Of a stretch of 55,088 nt of DNA, positions 8,336 to 15,648 are shown piece by piece (within the stretch, counting starts at the first letter, position 1; each line of letters starts with the position of its first letter). The position numbers were made by a program, and so were the translations under genes. Origin of the DNA: Cloacimonetes bacterium UBA5284 (GTDB lineage: Bacteria > Cloacimonadota > Cloacimonadia > Cloacimonadales > Cloacimonadaceae); NCBI GenBank assembly GCA_002410505.1, contig DHSO01000006.1, positions 62,145 to 117,232 of the forward strand, read 5' to 3'. The notes under the pieces are model-generated. The model saw nothing but the letters and a program-made list of their open reading frames with translations, did no database searches and was not told where the DNA came from.

Positions 8336-8887
8336 TCAAGTCTGTTTACAAGCTGTATCAGGTTTACTTTTGTAGGTCAATACTCCTTCCTGAACCTCGA
8401 TAGCGCGGGCAAGGATGAAAAAGAAATCCGAAAGCCGGTTTACATATTTCAACAGGTTGGGCGGCACATCCGCGGCTTGAGCCAAGGCGATCACACGGCG
8501 TTCTGCACGACGGGCAATGGTGCGGCATATATCCAGCCGCGCGCTGGCAATGCAGGATCCGGGGATCACAAATCCGGTGAGATTTACCCGTTCCTCATAG
8601 CGGTGAATGGTCTGTGTAATGGCTTCCACTTCTTCTGTGCAGAGGGGCATCGGATAGCTTCCATCCGGAGTGGCAAGTTCTCCCATCACGCGATACAAGC
8701 GGTTTTGAGTATCCAGCAAGAGCCGCTTGATTTCCACATCGCTGATATGGTGTTTGGCTTCACCGATGAAGGCATCCAGCTCGTCCAAGCTGCCATAGGC
8801 ATCCACGCGCCGATCGCTTTTCAATACCCTTTCACCGGTATACAAGGAGGTATTGCCTTTGTCTCCGCCTTTTGTGGTGATGCTCAA
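8336..8887 (-). CDS. cob(I)yrinic acid a,c-diamide / cob(I)alamin adenosyltransferase, PduO type
   Basis: A 183-residue PduO-type ATP:cob(I)alamin adenosyltransferase that makes adenosylcobalamin. The ATP-binding N-terminus TTKGGDKGNTSLYTGERV and the following RVDAYGSLDELDAFIG are classic. A second signature is RLDICRTIARRAERRV around residue 120, then NRLSDFFFILAR. The start codon is TTG at 8887, because the family N-terminus begins exactly there, GAGG lies upstream, and no ATG is available. It starts just after the ridA stop. Its presence implies B12-dependent enzymes elsewhere in the genome. Confidence 0.95.
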   Translation of the reverse strand: MSITTKGGDKGNTSLYTGERVLKSDRRVDAYGSLDELDAFIGEAKHHISDVEIKRLLLDTQNRLYRVMGELATPDGSYPMPLCTEEVEAITQTIHRYEERVNLTGFVIPGSCIASARLDICRTIARRAERRVIALAQAADVPPNLLKYVNRLSDFFFILARAIEVQEGVLTYKSKPDTACKQT

Positions 8888-8891
8888 GGCT

Positions 8892-9263
8892 TTACCTCAT
8901 CGCGATAATGGAGATCTCTACCAAACCATCTTTGGGCAGACGTGCCACCTGAATGGCTTCACGAGCAGGATAGGGAGCGCTGAAATTGCGCGCGTAAATC
9001 TCGTTAAGCAGAGCAAAGTCGTTCATATCTTTCAGAAAGACAGTAACTTTCATTACATGAGACATACCCATGCCGGCGGCTTCCAATATGGATTTTAAGT
9101 GCTGAAACGCCAGATTCGCCTGTGCTTCAAAGCCCTCTGCCATGTTTCCGGTGTTTGGATCGATGCCCAATTGACCACTTACAAACAGAGTGTTGTTTTT
9201 CAGAGCTGCCTGAGAATAGGGGCCGATGGCAGCCGGTGCACTGTGTGTCATGATAGATTTCAT
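8892..9263 (-). CDS. ridA: RidA family 2-iminobutanoate/2-iminopropanoate deaminase
   Basis: A 123-residue RidA/YjgF/UK114 protein that hydrolyses reactive enamine/imine intermediates from PLP enzymes. It has the N-terminal IGPYSQA, the central FVSGQLGIDP and the C-terminal EAIQVARLPKDGLVEISI with the substrate-binding arginine. The start is supported by AAGGAG. It lies between hisS (12-bp gap) and the pduO-type gene, so the three probably form one operon. Confidence 0.95.
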   Translation of the reverse strand: MKSIMTHSAPAAIGPYSQAALKNNTLFVSGQLGIDPNTGNMAEGFEAQANLAFQHLKSILEAAGMGMSHVMKVTVFLKDMNDFALLNEIYARNFSAPYPAREAIQVARLPKDGLVEISIIAMR

Positions 9264-9275
9264 TATTTCTCCTTA

Positions 9276-10559
9276 TTAACTGTTATTCAAAGATTTGCGG
9301 GCCAGCAATATGGCGTCTGTGATCTCGTGGAGCCCGATGTAATCCTGATGTTCTTTGATGATATTTCGCATCAGGATCTTACCCTCGCGCACATTCTCGT
9401 CCCGGATCACGATCAACAATTCGCAGAGTGCTTTTTGCGCCAGAGTCACGTCTTCATCGATGCTGTGTTTATCAGTGCTGAGCACTGTCTTGATGTCGTT
9501 TTCATGCAATTCCTGAGCAATCTGCAGCATCATCATTTCCAGATCTTCGCTTTGTGAGGCGATATACACACTGAAAGATTTGTCCAGCGGCGTAAATAGG
9601 CCACGCCGATCCAGAGCATCAAAGATAGCGTCTATATTCAGATAAAAGCCCACCGCCGGGATTTTTTTGCCGGTTATCATCTGCGAAAGAAAGTCATAGC
9701 GCCCACCACCGCCGATCACCAGCTCCTTGCCTCCGCTTTTGATCACTAAGTCAAACACAGTCTCGTTGTAATAAGCGAAATTCTTGAACATTCGTGGATT
9801 AACGCTGTATTCATGCGCTAGATTGGCCTGGATATTCTTCACCCGGTTGAAGTTTTTGCGGCATTTGGGGCACAGGTAATCCAGCATCCGTGGCCCATTC
9901 ATAATAGTTGCCCGGCAGGTTTTATCTTCACAACCCGTATCCGCAAAGGGATTGGTATAGAGTTTTGTAAAACAGGGCGTGCAGAGTCCATCCTTGTACT
10001 CTTCCAGATACTTTTTCATGTCCTCCACGTATGCCGGACGACAATCCTGGCAACCAAAGCTGTTGAGATGGAGCCGTACGTCTTTGAGACCCAGCTTCTG
10101 GCAGATCTTGATCCCCAAAGAGATTACTTCATTCTCGGAGATCACGCTGTCGCTGCCCAAAAGTTCCACGCCTAATTGATGAAATTCATTGGGAGTGGCA
10201 CCGCTTTCTTTGCGGAACATGGGACCCATATAATAGAAGCGGTGCACATCTTTGTCTTTGATGATCTGTGCGGTGTGATGAAGAACGCTGATGGTGCCTT
10301 CCGGACGCAGAGTGAGCAAACTGAGATCGCCATTGGGGCGGGAAAGATTCACAATGCCCTCTGTGGCGTGTTCGGCCTCTTCTTGCTGCATCAACGCGGT
10401 GATTCCCTTGTGGATCACATCGTAATCCTGCAAGACAGACAGCCTGATCTCCTGATAATCGTGCAAAGACAGCACATGGGCCACCTTCTGCTCCAAAACC
10501 TTCCATTTCCACACCTTATCCGGCATGAACTGATGGATACCGAGATTGCTTTTCAACAC
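9276..10559 (-). CDS. hisS: divergent histidyl-tRNA synthetase
   Basis: A 427-residue class II synthetase of HisRS type. Visible landmarks are RPEGT (85-89), motif 2 GPMFRKE (112-118), FHQLGVE (126-132), motif 3 region GGGGRYDF (283-290), and a C-terminal anticodon-binding-like domain from about residue 326. Four cysteine pairs (CQDC, CTPC, CEDKTC, CPKC) suggest zinc sites like those in some bacterial HisRS. The usual RGLDYY histidine-binding motif reads KNFAYY at 259-264, so the catalytic arginine is Lys. The N-terminal GTRDILP motif is also altered (GIHQFMP). Start is GTG with AAGGTG upstream. It could be the housekeeping enzyme or a specialised paralogue. Confidence 0.8.
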   Translation of the reverse strand: MLKSNLGIHQFMPDKVWKWKVLEQKVAHVLSLHDYQEIRLSVLQDYDVIHKGITALMQQEEAEHATEGIVNLSRPNGDLSLLTLRPEGTISVLHHTAQIIKDKDVHRFYYMGPMFRKESGATPNEFHQLGVELLGSDSVISENEVISLGIKICQKLGLKDVRLHLNSFGCQDCRPAYVEDMKKYLEEYKDGLCTPCFTKLYTNPFADTGCEDKTCRATIMNGPRMLDYLCPKCRKNFNRVKNIQANLAHEYSVNPRMFKNFAYYNETVFDLVIKSGGKELVIGGGGRYDFLSQMITGKKIPAVGFYLNIDAIFDALDRRGLFTPLDKSFSVYIASQSEDLEMMMLQIAQELHENDIKTVLSTDKHSIDEDVTLAQKALCELLIVIRDENVREGKILMRNIIKEHQDYIGLHEITDAILLARKSLNNS

Positions 10560-10574
10560 CGTCGCACCTTCCTA

Positions 10575-10588
10575 ATATAAGCTTATAT
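10575..10588. promoter_or_regulatory. 14-bp perfect palindrome upstream of hisS
   Basis: ATATAAGCTTATAT is fully self-complementary and lies about 16 bases upstream of the hisS GTG codon. It may be an operator, but it is AT-rich and could be chance. Confidence 0.3.
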
Positions 10589-10665
10589 CAGAAAATATAA
10601 CTGTGATTGTGCCCCAAGCCACGAAAAAGGACGAGGCAGAGCGGATAGCCTTTGTTATCTGCAGT

Positions 10666-13128
10666 TTAGGGCAGCTTGCTCCAAATGCCTTCATACATGC
10701 TCCAGCCATCTGCTGTCTTGAACAGTGTGATCACTGTGCGCGCATAGGCGGGATCCTCGCGCACCAAAGCCTGCCAGACAGGATTGAACTTGTAGCCCGG
10801 CACACGTCGGGAGCCTTGGCGAGTGTAACCGTAAAACACAAATTCTCTATCCGCATCCAAGAGCTTCTGCGCTACACGTAAGCTGTTTTCCTGATCGTGG
10901 TTTCCAAAGATCAGCAGATCTTGTTCTGCCAAGACCTCTTCATCGACCAGTAACAACAGATCTTCCCTCGCCTTTTCCCAAGTTCGGGGATAGCCTGGTG
11001 CCACTATCCTCAACGAATCGGCATCCAAGGCCAGAGGGATCATCTGCAGTACCGTCTTGCTATCCGATTTTCGATAGCCAAAATTCAATTGCAAGTCGCC
11101 CTCCGGCCTTGCCATTTGGTAGTTTCCGCCACCAAGTTCATGCACTTCGGAATTGATGTTGTAAAACATCCCCTCCACAAAGCGAGTAGGCGAAAAATGA
11201 TCCCGGGCATTGCTGATGGGCACACCGTCTTCGTCTGTGAGATATATTTCCAGATAGTTCGGACTCTCCTCCCGCTTTTCATCCGCGGCCAATCTTCCCA
11301 GTTTGAGGTCATAATAGTGCCAGTCATCGTCCAGATAGACCAGGATGTTATCCGGTAAACGGGTAAAATCTGCAGGAATGCCATTAGCGCGCAGGATGTA
11401 GATCGCCAGCATGCGGTATTGAGTGTCGCTAAGGTGTTTCTGGGCTGCCAATATATCCAGTCTGGGCTGTCCGGAAAGGGCTTTTTCGGGATTGATTTTG
11501 AAGTTTCGCTTTTGCCATTTGAGGGCTTTTTGCATCCGGTCTTGCTGGGTTTTTCCTTTTTTGATGAAAGCCTTGGGATACAAGGTGGCATTGCCTTTCA
11601 CGATCGTGGGACGGGGCAATTCCTCATAATACACAGTGGGGGCAAAAATCTCCGGGGGCAGATCCTGATCCTGCTGTTGCCAAAATCGATATACGGCTGC
11701 AAAGAGCTCTGCATCCGCCTGCCACAAAAACTTAGGATCGAATGCCATCAACAAGCCGATAAAACCGTCTTCCACTGGCTGATGAGAGCGCCAAAACTCT
11801 TCCAATTCACCCAGATTCCCCCGAGCGAGTATCGCCACACTGTCCGGAACCACAGAGGCTTGCGCCCGCTCTTGCCAAGCATCTATGGTGTCTTGCCAGA
11901 TCTCTTTGCGGGCAGCTATATCCTCGCGATATTCCGCAGGAGCCTCCTGCCACTCCATTTCATTGCCGGGATAGTTCAGCACTACATCGATGGGCTTCAG
12001 ATCCTGCTCGAGCAGTACCATTTCCACCGCTACTTTCTTTTGCTCCGATGCTTTTACCAAACTCAGCGCGTGCTTGCCATCTTTGTAGCCGGAAAGATAG
12101 AAATCCCCGCTGCCGGCACTGAAGCCCAGTCTGCCTTTGGCATCGCTTTTCAAATATATGATGGGACGCAGCGCACCCCAATTGTATACCATCACACCCA
12201 CCTGTACATCCGCCAGTGGTTTGGCCTCTTCATCCACACAGATGATCTCCACTCTGCGGGTGCGTCCTTTGGCATAATTTGGTGTGGAATTGATTATCGT
12301 ATCGTATTTGCCCCGGATCAGCACCTCGTCTTCAGCAGAGGCTAGGCTGCCCTCTGCCAGGATCAACACAGTCTTGTCGATCATCCCGCTAAACCAGGTT
12401 TGATCCGGAAAATAAGCAGCATCCATGTCCCCGGTGTAGTGCCATTCATCATCCAGAAATACTTCTGCCCAAGCGTGATTGTTGTCCATGTGCGCCCACC
12501 AGGGAGTGCTGGCGGGGCGAGAGGGCAAACCCACCGTTCGCGCTGCGGCTACAAAGAGAATCTGCATCTCCTCACAGCGCCCGGTAAGGCTTTTACGGGT
12601 AATGTCCAGGGGAGATTGATCGCGCCCACTGGTCTGCATAAAGAGCAGCTTTTCCACACACCAGCTTGCCGTAGCCCGATAGCGTTCCAACGGATCGGCG
12701 ATTTTCAGCACTTGATCCAGACCATCTTCCAGCATCGTCTTGCGATAGGGGCTGATGCGCTCGTCTGAAACGCTTTGCCGCGCTATATAGGACAGGAAGA
12801 ATTCCGCAGAGTAGTCCATAGCTTCCTGTTCCAGAAGCTTTACTATTTCAGAGTAGTTTTCCAGCACGATCTTTGGATTTGTTTCCGCCAGCTTGCTATC
12901 CGCCTCATATGCCAGCAGATATGCCATCAGGATGTCGTCATGTTCCTTCAGCATCTCGCGATACGGCTTGGCGAGCTTGTTTGGCAATCGTTTGAGATTT
13001 TGCCCGGCTTTTTCGCTCAAGCCCGCATATAGTTTGGGATTGCCGTCTTTCTGCAGCTCTTGGGGCAATTCTCCAAAAAGCAGGGCGAAAAGCACAAGCA
13101 ACATCAGAGAAAGCAGTATTTTACGCAT
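10666..13128 (-). CDS. secreted transglutaminase-like protein
   Basis: I choose the ATG at 13128 (820 residues), 6 bases after AGGAG; a TTG codon three bases upstream is less likely. The protein opens with a signal peptide ending near FGELP. Residues about 190-250 carry a transglutaminase-type Cys-His-Asp core: GRCEEMQILFVAAARTVGLPSR, then NNHAWAEVFLDDEWHYTGDMD. A carboxypeptidase-regulatory-like segment follows near 290-375. A second region near residues 555-610 (YRMLAIYILRANGIPADF, then DDDWHYYDL) resembles the same fold without the Cys and His. The role is probably envelope proteolysis or crosslinking; the substrate is unknown. Confidence 0.8.
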   Translation of the reverse strand: MRKILLSLMLLVLFALLFGELPQELQKDGNPKLYAGLSEKAGQNLKRLPNKLAKPYREMLKEHDDILMAYLLAYEADSKLAETNPKIVLENYSEIVKLLEQEAMDYSAEFFLSYIARQSVSDERISPYRKTMLEDGLDQVLKIADPLERYRATASWCVEKLLFMQTSGRDQSPLDITRKSLTGRCEEMQILFVAAARTVGLPSRPASTPWWAHMDNNHAWAEVFLDDEWHYTGDMDAAYFPDQTWFSGMIDKTVLILAEGSLASAEDEVLIRGKYDTIINSTPNYAKGRTRRVEIICVDEEAKPLADVQVGVMVYNWGALRPIIYLKSDAKGRLGFSAGSGDFYLSGYKDGKHALSLVKASEQKKVAVEMVLLEQDLKPIDVVLNYPGNEMEWQEAPAEYREDIAARKEIWQDTIDAWQERAQASVVPDSVAILARGNLGELEEFWRSHQPVEDGFIGLLMAFDPKFLWQADAELFAAVYRFWQQQDQDLPPEIFAPTVYYEELPRPTIVKGNATLYPKAFIKKGKTQQDRMQKALKWQKRNFKINPEKALSGQPRLDILAAQKHLSDTQYRMLAIYILRANGIPADFTRLPDNILVYLDDDWHYYDLKLGRLAADEKREESPNYLEIYLTDEDGVPISNARDHFSPTRFVEGMFYNINSEVHELGGGNYQMARPEGDLQLNFGYRKSDSKTVLQMIPLALDADSLRIVAPGYPRTWEKAREDLLLLVDEEVLAEQDLLIFGNHDQENSLRVAQKLLDADREFVFYGYTRQGSRRVPGYKFNPVWQALVREDPAYARTVITLFKTADGWSMYEGIWSKLP

Positions 13129-13302
13129 CAATTCTCCTATTTATATCATTCGCGTTCCGCAGGGCCTGATTAGGCCGGGCACGGGATCCGGCTATTGAAC
13201 TTTGGGGCAATCATTTGCCGTAGTTGATACCCTAATACGGGAAGGGCGGATTTTGGCAAGAAAAAGCTGCGAGGCGGAGAGCCGGGGGATATTTGGGTAA
13301 AC

Positions 13303-13327
13303 GTAAAACCGCCTCCGAAGAGGCGGT
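13303..13327 (-). terminator. intrinsic terminator of the zinc-ribbon gene
   Basis: ACCGCCTC and GAGGCGGT form a perfect 8-bp stem with a TTCG loop on the minus strand, followed by TTTTAC. It lies 26 bases past the stop of the zinc-ribbon gene. Confidence 0.85.
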
Positions 13328-13353
13328 GGATTGTTTGTTTCTATTGCCAGTTT

Positions 13354-13524
13354 TTAGCGATTCTGAAATCTTTTACGATTGAATTCGGCTTTTTTGGCTT
13401 TACGGCATTCGGGGCAACGTTGAGGTTCGTTTTGTAAGCCCTTCTCTTTGTAAAATTCCTGTTCGCCATCGGTGAACACGAATTCCTTGTTGCAATCTCT
13501 GCAGATAATGGTTTTGTCGGCCAT
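13354..13524 (-). CDS. small zinc-ribbon protein, 56 residues
   Basis: A 56-residue basic protein with two CxxC knuckles: CRDC near residues 8-11 and CPEC near 37-40, followed by a KKAEFNRKRF tail. This pattern matches small stand-alone zinc-ribbon proteins found in many bacteria, of unknown role but probably nucleic-acid or protein binding. The ATG at 13524 is preceded by AGGAG at good spacing; longer upstream readings lack a ribosome-binding site. It has its own terminator and is probably monocistronic. Confidence 0.85.
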   Translation of the reverse strand: MADKTIICRDCNKEFVFTDGEQEFYKEKGLQNEPQRCPECRKAKKAEFNRKRFQNR

Positions 13525-13904
13525 TTTGTTTCTCCTGTGTTTTTGTAGGGGATCGAACATTCTTGGGCTTTCCCGAAAACACAAGGAATTGGCACTTGGG
13601 AATGTTGAATCACGTCTATTTTGACTATGTTTAAATCTTCAATTTTCTGTCAATACATTTTTTCCAAAAATTTCCAAGACACCGGTCTATCTTGCTACAG
13701 CCGCTCGATTTTGACCATTAAACGACCACCATCATATCATCTTAACTTACTGTTTCATAAGATATTGTGAGGGAGAAAACGCAGCCCAGGATAGTGAAAC
13801 CAATACTGTGGATAATTCTCCACTGGTCTATGTGGCTGATATTGTGGAGGATGGGGGGCTACAGAAAGAGCGGAGAGTAACCCTTTTAAGTATAAAGTAT
13901 ACAT

Positions 13905-13926
13905 GATCATAATCGGATCATAATCG
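13905..13926 (+). repeat. tandem pair of GATCATAATCG
   Basis: The 11-mer gatcataatcg occurs twice in direct succession. Its period matches the unit length of the array that starts 45 bp to the right. Confidence 0.7.
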
Positions 13927-13970
13927 GCAAAAACCAAAAAATCAATCTCGGTGGCAGCTCTGTAGACAGT

Positions 13971-14081
13971 GTTAATCAAGTGGTCATCAAGCGTTAATCA
14001 AGCGTTAATAATTAACGCTTGATGAAGGCTTGATAGAGAGCTGATGAACGCCTTTTATACAGGGAGAAAAATGATGTAATT
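13971..14081. repeat. 11-bp-unit array with orientation switch, copy B
   Basis: Successive 11-mers read gttaatcaagt, ggtcatcaagc, gttaatcaagc, gttaataatta. The units then reverse orientation: attaacgcttg (from 14011), atgaaggcttg, atagagagctg, atgaacgcc. The centre (13997-14023) is a perfect 13-bp inverted repeat around a single base at 14010. A tail, cagggagaaaaatgatgtaatt, ends at 14081. Copy A at 1-71 has the same parts with one 11-bp unit fewer. It may be an iteron-like binding site or a structured RNA; no function is known to me. Confidence 0.85.
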
Positions 14082-14270
14082 GTGAAGTCGGAATTTTGAA
14101 GCTCATTTGAAGGGCATAGAAGACCATTTGTGGAGACCACATCTCAAATTGCTCAGGCTTTCCGAGAGGGGCATCCTAATACATAGATGTGATGGGCACG
14201 GGCAATACATCGAATAAGTCAACCGGATATCATTGACAAATCACTTTATGCGCCACTACCCCAAAGACCA

Positions 14271-14321
14271 AGCCGGGTTTAGCATTTCCAGCCATTCTCG
14301 CAGCTTTATCTAAACCCGGCT
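14271..14321 (-). terminator. 12-bp inverted repeat downstream of tldE
   Basis: AGCCGGGTTTAG (14271-14282) pairs perfectly with CTAAACCCGGCT (14310-14321) across 27 bases, about 55 bases past the tldE stop. The following minus-strand sequence (TTGGTCTTTGG) is only weakly T-rich, so a terminator or an mRNA 3'-end stabiliser are both possible. Confidence 0.5.
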
Positions 14322-14373
14322 CGATACATATTCGCGCAAGCCAACTATAGTTTATAGCTTCGCTACCATATCA

Positions 14374-15648
14374 TCAGAATGTGGTCTTATCCACGAAGTT
14401 GAAGTTATCCACCAGTATCGGCGGCACAAAGGCTCTGGTAGAGGCAAGTTGAGCTGTGCCAAAAGCCAGGATCCGTTGTGTCATCTCATGGGGGATTTCG
14501 TTGAAGCGCAGATTGTTTACCGCGTGTTTCACTTCTCCGTCTTCGAAATAGAGCACCCCGTCGCGGGTCATCCCGGTTAGTTCACCCCGTTTCATATCCA
14601 CCGGGCGGATGTACCAGAAGCGATTGATAATCAGGCCTCGCGGTACCAGCTTCATCATCTCGGTTTCGCTGATGTCTTCCCCGGGGATATACATATTGTA
14701 GGGCATTTGTGCTTCGCAGCCAACCCGCTCTGCCCAATAGCGATCTGTCGGCATGGCTTTCAGTACGCCTTTTTCCACCCAGGTCATTTCTTTTGTGGGC
14801 ACACCCATCATATTGAAGGGTTGAGCCAGGATGAGGGGGTTTTTGAGCGTAGTGTGGAGGCTGAATTTATCGCCAAAGCATTGTTTATCCAGCATCCCGG
14901 TGAAGGGTGTGAAGCCTTCATCGCTTTGGCGCCGATTCATCATCCAGCTCAAATACCACATCAGCTCCTGCAAGGCGGGCGGGCGCAGAATCACGGCGAT
15001 CTTTTGCGCTTCGAAGGTTTCCTGACGCGCCAAGGCCTCTGCCTGAGAAGCCAGGCTCTCAAATTCCAGATCCAGATCGAAGCCGGCAAAGTCCTTCGCC
15101 TCGTAGCTTACTTTGGTTTCCACCTCGCCTTTTTTGAGGGTCATGGAATGGCAAAAGACCGTATTGGAATCAATTGCGGAGAAGCCGTTTTTGCTGAATA
15201 TACCGTTTGTGCTGATGTGCTTTTCGCACATTCCGGATACCTTGGCATCCAGCGCTTTGGCTTTGTTTATAGTCTGTTGCACGATATCCACCATCTGTTC
15301 CGGGGTCAAAGCCAGGGTGGCATCGGAGCAATTCTGCACTTGCGGCAGTTCAGAAGCGCCCACAGAGGGCATGTGCTCAGGATCTTCCGGCGCCAGGCGG
15401 GCGTTTTCCTCAGCCGTTTTTATCAGCCGGTCGAGATTTGCTTCATCGCCTTGATTTACCAGACTATTACCGCTTTTGGCACCAAAGGAAACAGATAGAT
15501 CGATCCAAACTTTCGGCCCCGCCAGATGCTGGGTGATGCCGTTCTGTGCAAAGCGGGTTTCGTGGCTGTCGCTTTCGGAGATTCTGCAGGTGTAATCTTC
15601 CGCGGAGCAATGGCTGCGGATATATTGTTCGATAAATTCTCTATTCAT
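14374..15648 (-). CDS. tldE: TldE/PmbA-family protein, TldD partner
   Basis: A 424-residue TldE/PmbA homologue. In E. coli TldD and TldE form a heterodimeric metalloprotease that cleaves unfolded peptides and matures microcin B17. The TldE half lacks the zinc motif, as here (no HExxxH). The start at 15648 (MNREFIEQYIRSHC) has GGGAGG upstream and overlaps the tldD stop by 4 bp (ATGA), a typical coupled pair. An upstream in-frame start is rejected because it would lie deep in tldD. An RFAQNGITQH stretch and C-terminal family features are visible. Confidence 0.9.
   Translation of the reverse strand: MNREFIEQYIRSHCSAEDYTCRISESDSHETRFAQNGITQHLAGPKVWIDLSVSFGAKSGNSLVNQGDEANLDRLIKTAEENARLAPEDPEHMPSVGASELPQVQNCSDATLALTPEQMVDIVQQTINKAKALDAKVSGMCEKHISTNGIFSKNGFSAIDSNTVFCHSMTLKKGEVETKVSYEAKDFAGFDLDLEFESLASQAEALARQETFEAQKIAVILRPPALQELMWYLSWMMNRRQSDEGFTPFTGMLDKQCFGDKFSLHTTLKNPLILAQPFNMMGVPTKEMTWVEKGVLKAMPTDRYWAERVGCEAQMPYNMYIPGEDISETEMMKLVPRGLIINRFWYIRPVDMKRGELTGMTRDGVLYFEDGEVKHAVNNLRFNEIPHEMTQRILAFGTAQLASTRAFVPPILVDNFNFVDKTTF

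Larger units (their letters stand above)
13525..14373. other. large gene-free region rich in short repeats
   Basis: About 850 bp between the zinc-ribbon gene and tldE without a convincing gene on either strand. The only open reading frame of note (74 codons, minus strand, 13755-13979) has no ribosome-binding site and a low-complexity translation. The region holds an 11-bp tandem pair at 13905-13926, the 11-bp-unit array at 13971-14081, a 13-mer shared with 48675-48687, and a 12-bp inverted repeat at 14271-14321. Confidence 0.75.

Noticed and set aside
13755..13979. 74-codon minus-strand frame in the large gene-free region
   Set aside because: No ribosome-binding site, no recognisable motif, and it runs across repeats at 13905-13926 and into the start of the 11-bp array.
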